Below are positions 63,563-64,000 of a DNA stretch of 64,000 bases, one piece after another. Each line of letters opens with the position of its first letter. The first letter of the stretch is position 1. A program made the position numbers and the translations under genes. Source of the stretch: an uncultured Pelagibacteraceae bacterium (GTDB lineage Bacteria > Pseudomonadota > Alphaproteobacteria > Pelagibacterales > Pelagibacteraceae). The notes beneath the pieces are model-generated. The model was not told the origin of the DNA and did no database searches. It saw only the letters and a program-made list of their open reading frames with translations. The stretch is from assembly GCA_902530215.1 (NCBI GenBank), contig CABZZR010000003.1:46715-110714 (forward strand), written 5' to 3'.

Positions 63563-64000
63563 ATGAATGAAACAACTACAGGTCCTATTTTAACGACAGA
63601 GGGAATTCCGTTAAAAGTTAGCCTACAAAAAGCTGAAAGAAGAAATAAAATAAGAGCAATTCTTTTAGTTGCACCACTTTTATTCTTTATACTTGTTACA
63701 TTCTTAATTCCGATCGGCGATATGTTACTTCGAAGTGTTGATGATAGTTATATCAATACAGTATTTCCAAAAACTTTTAAAGAATATGAAAAATGGGATA
63801 GGCAAGATTTACCATCCGAAGAACTTTACAAAACAATGTTCTTTGAAGTTAAAGATAGCGAAGGTTATGCCATAGGTAAAGCTAGCACTAGAATGAACTA
63901 TGCAAAATCAGGCTGGAAAAGTTTACTAAAAAAATCAAAGCGTAAATTCAAAAAAATTGAAGAAGGCCCATACAAAGAACAGATGATTGCTATTGATAAA
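63563..64000 (+). CDS. potB: Polyamine-type ABC transporter permease, 3' end outside window
   Basis: The first 146 codons are open to the window edge. A charged N terminus (MNETTTGPILTTEGIPLK) is followed by a membrane helix (AILLVAPLLFFILVTFLIP) and PIGDMLLRSVDD, typical of PotB permeases. A long hydrophilic loop of over 85 residues follows (LPSEELYKTMF, GWKSLLKK), larger than in E. coli PotB but known in some alphaproteobacterial homologues. A potC gene is expected beyond the window. Confidence 0.82.
   Translation, partial: MNETTTGPILTTEGIPLKVSLQKAERRNKIRAILLVAPLLFFILVTFLIPIGDMLLRSVDDSYINTVFPKTFKEYEKWDRQDLPSEELYKTMFFEVKDSEGYAIGKASTRMNYAKSGWKSLLKKSKRKFKKIEEGPYKEQMIAIDK

Noticed and set aside
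1..64000. Search for CRISPR arrays, insertion sequences, prophage, integrase or att sites
   Set aside because: No spaced repeats, transposase or integrase genes or terminal inverted repeats were seen; the only clear long repeat is the mtnA-tail pair.

Overview
This window looks like the chromosome of a streamlined alphaproteobacterium of the SAR11 / Pelagibacterales type. The evidence is strong A+T bias, Lys/Asn/Ile-rich proteins, almost no intergenic DNA (many ATGA and TAATG overlaps, longest gene-free stretch 228 bp at 21605-21832), high-affinity ABC transporters for amino acids and polyamine-like solutes, and alphaproteobacterial gene orders: argS-[SPOR position]-nagZ-scpA-scpB-tatABC-serS, yajC-secD-secF, uvrA/ssb-gyrA-coaD-ppi-tgt. 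There is no phage, insertion sequence, CRISPR array or rRNA. Species assignment is inference from content, not from a marker gene.

Left part (1-13 kb): the 3' end of mtnA (methylthioadenosine salvage), a secreted alpha/beta hydrolase that sits between two ~102-bp copies of the mtnA 3' end, a flavodoxin-fold oxidoreductase, a class II aldolase/short-chain dehydrogenase fusion, and a SpeD-SpeE fusion that makes spermidine and releases methylthioadenosine. Then come an amino-acid ABC transporter lacking its own ATPase gene, a DUF6165-like protein with two glycosyltransferases (cell-surface polysaccharide), a redoxin, a gamma-carbonic anhydrase, a PNPOx-like flavoprotein, a 3-hydroxyisobutyrate-dehydrogenase-like enzyme and an MFS carrier.

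Middle (14-33 kb): rpoZ, dusA, a TauE/SafE permease and a B12-binding radical SAM protein; then a minus-strand LPS heptose cassette (gmhB, glycosyltransferase, gmhA, family-2 glycosyltransferase); the general L-amino-acid transporter aapJQMP with dyad-rich leader DNA and an internal terminator; an XRE regulator; tRNA-Asn and tRNA-Cys; then valS, ilvD and manC.

Right-centre (33-58 kb): housekeeping genes for DNA repair and replication (xth, uvrA, ssb, gyrA, recG), Fe-S assembly (erpA), dNTP control (dgt), tRNA charging and modification (argS, serS, tgt), chromosome segregation (scpAB), protein export (tatABC, yajC-secDF), coaD, a cyclophilin, a Tat-type M48 lipoprotein peptidase, sdhE, tRNA-Lys and tRNA-Ser. 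The Tgt lacks all three cysteine ligands of the usual zinc site.

Right end (58-64 kb): a probable co-directional locus with an AGAT-like amidinotransferase, an EutA/maleate-isomerase-like protein, an ectoine-hydrolase/creatinase-like M24 protein without M24 metal ligands, and a PotA-PotD-PotB type ABC transporter running off the window. All could act on an imported amidine or guanidine compound, and this is the best candidate for an undescribed pathway. All three solute-binding-protein genes in the window (5873, 21833, 62436) are followed at once by a hairpin, which suggests a common way to make binding protein in excess over permease.
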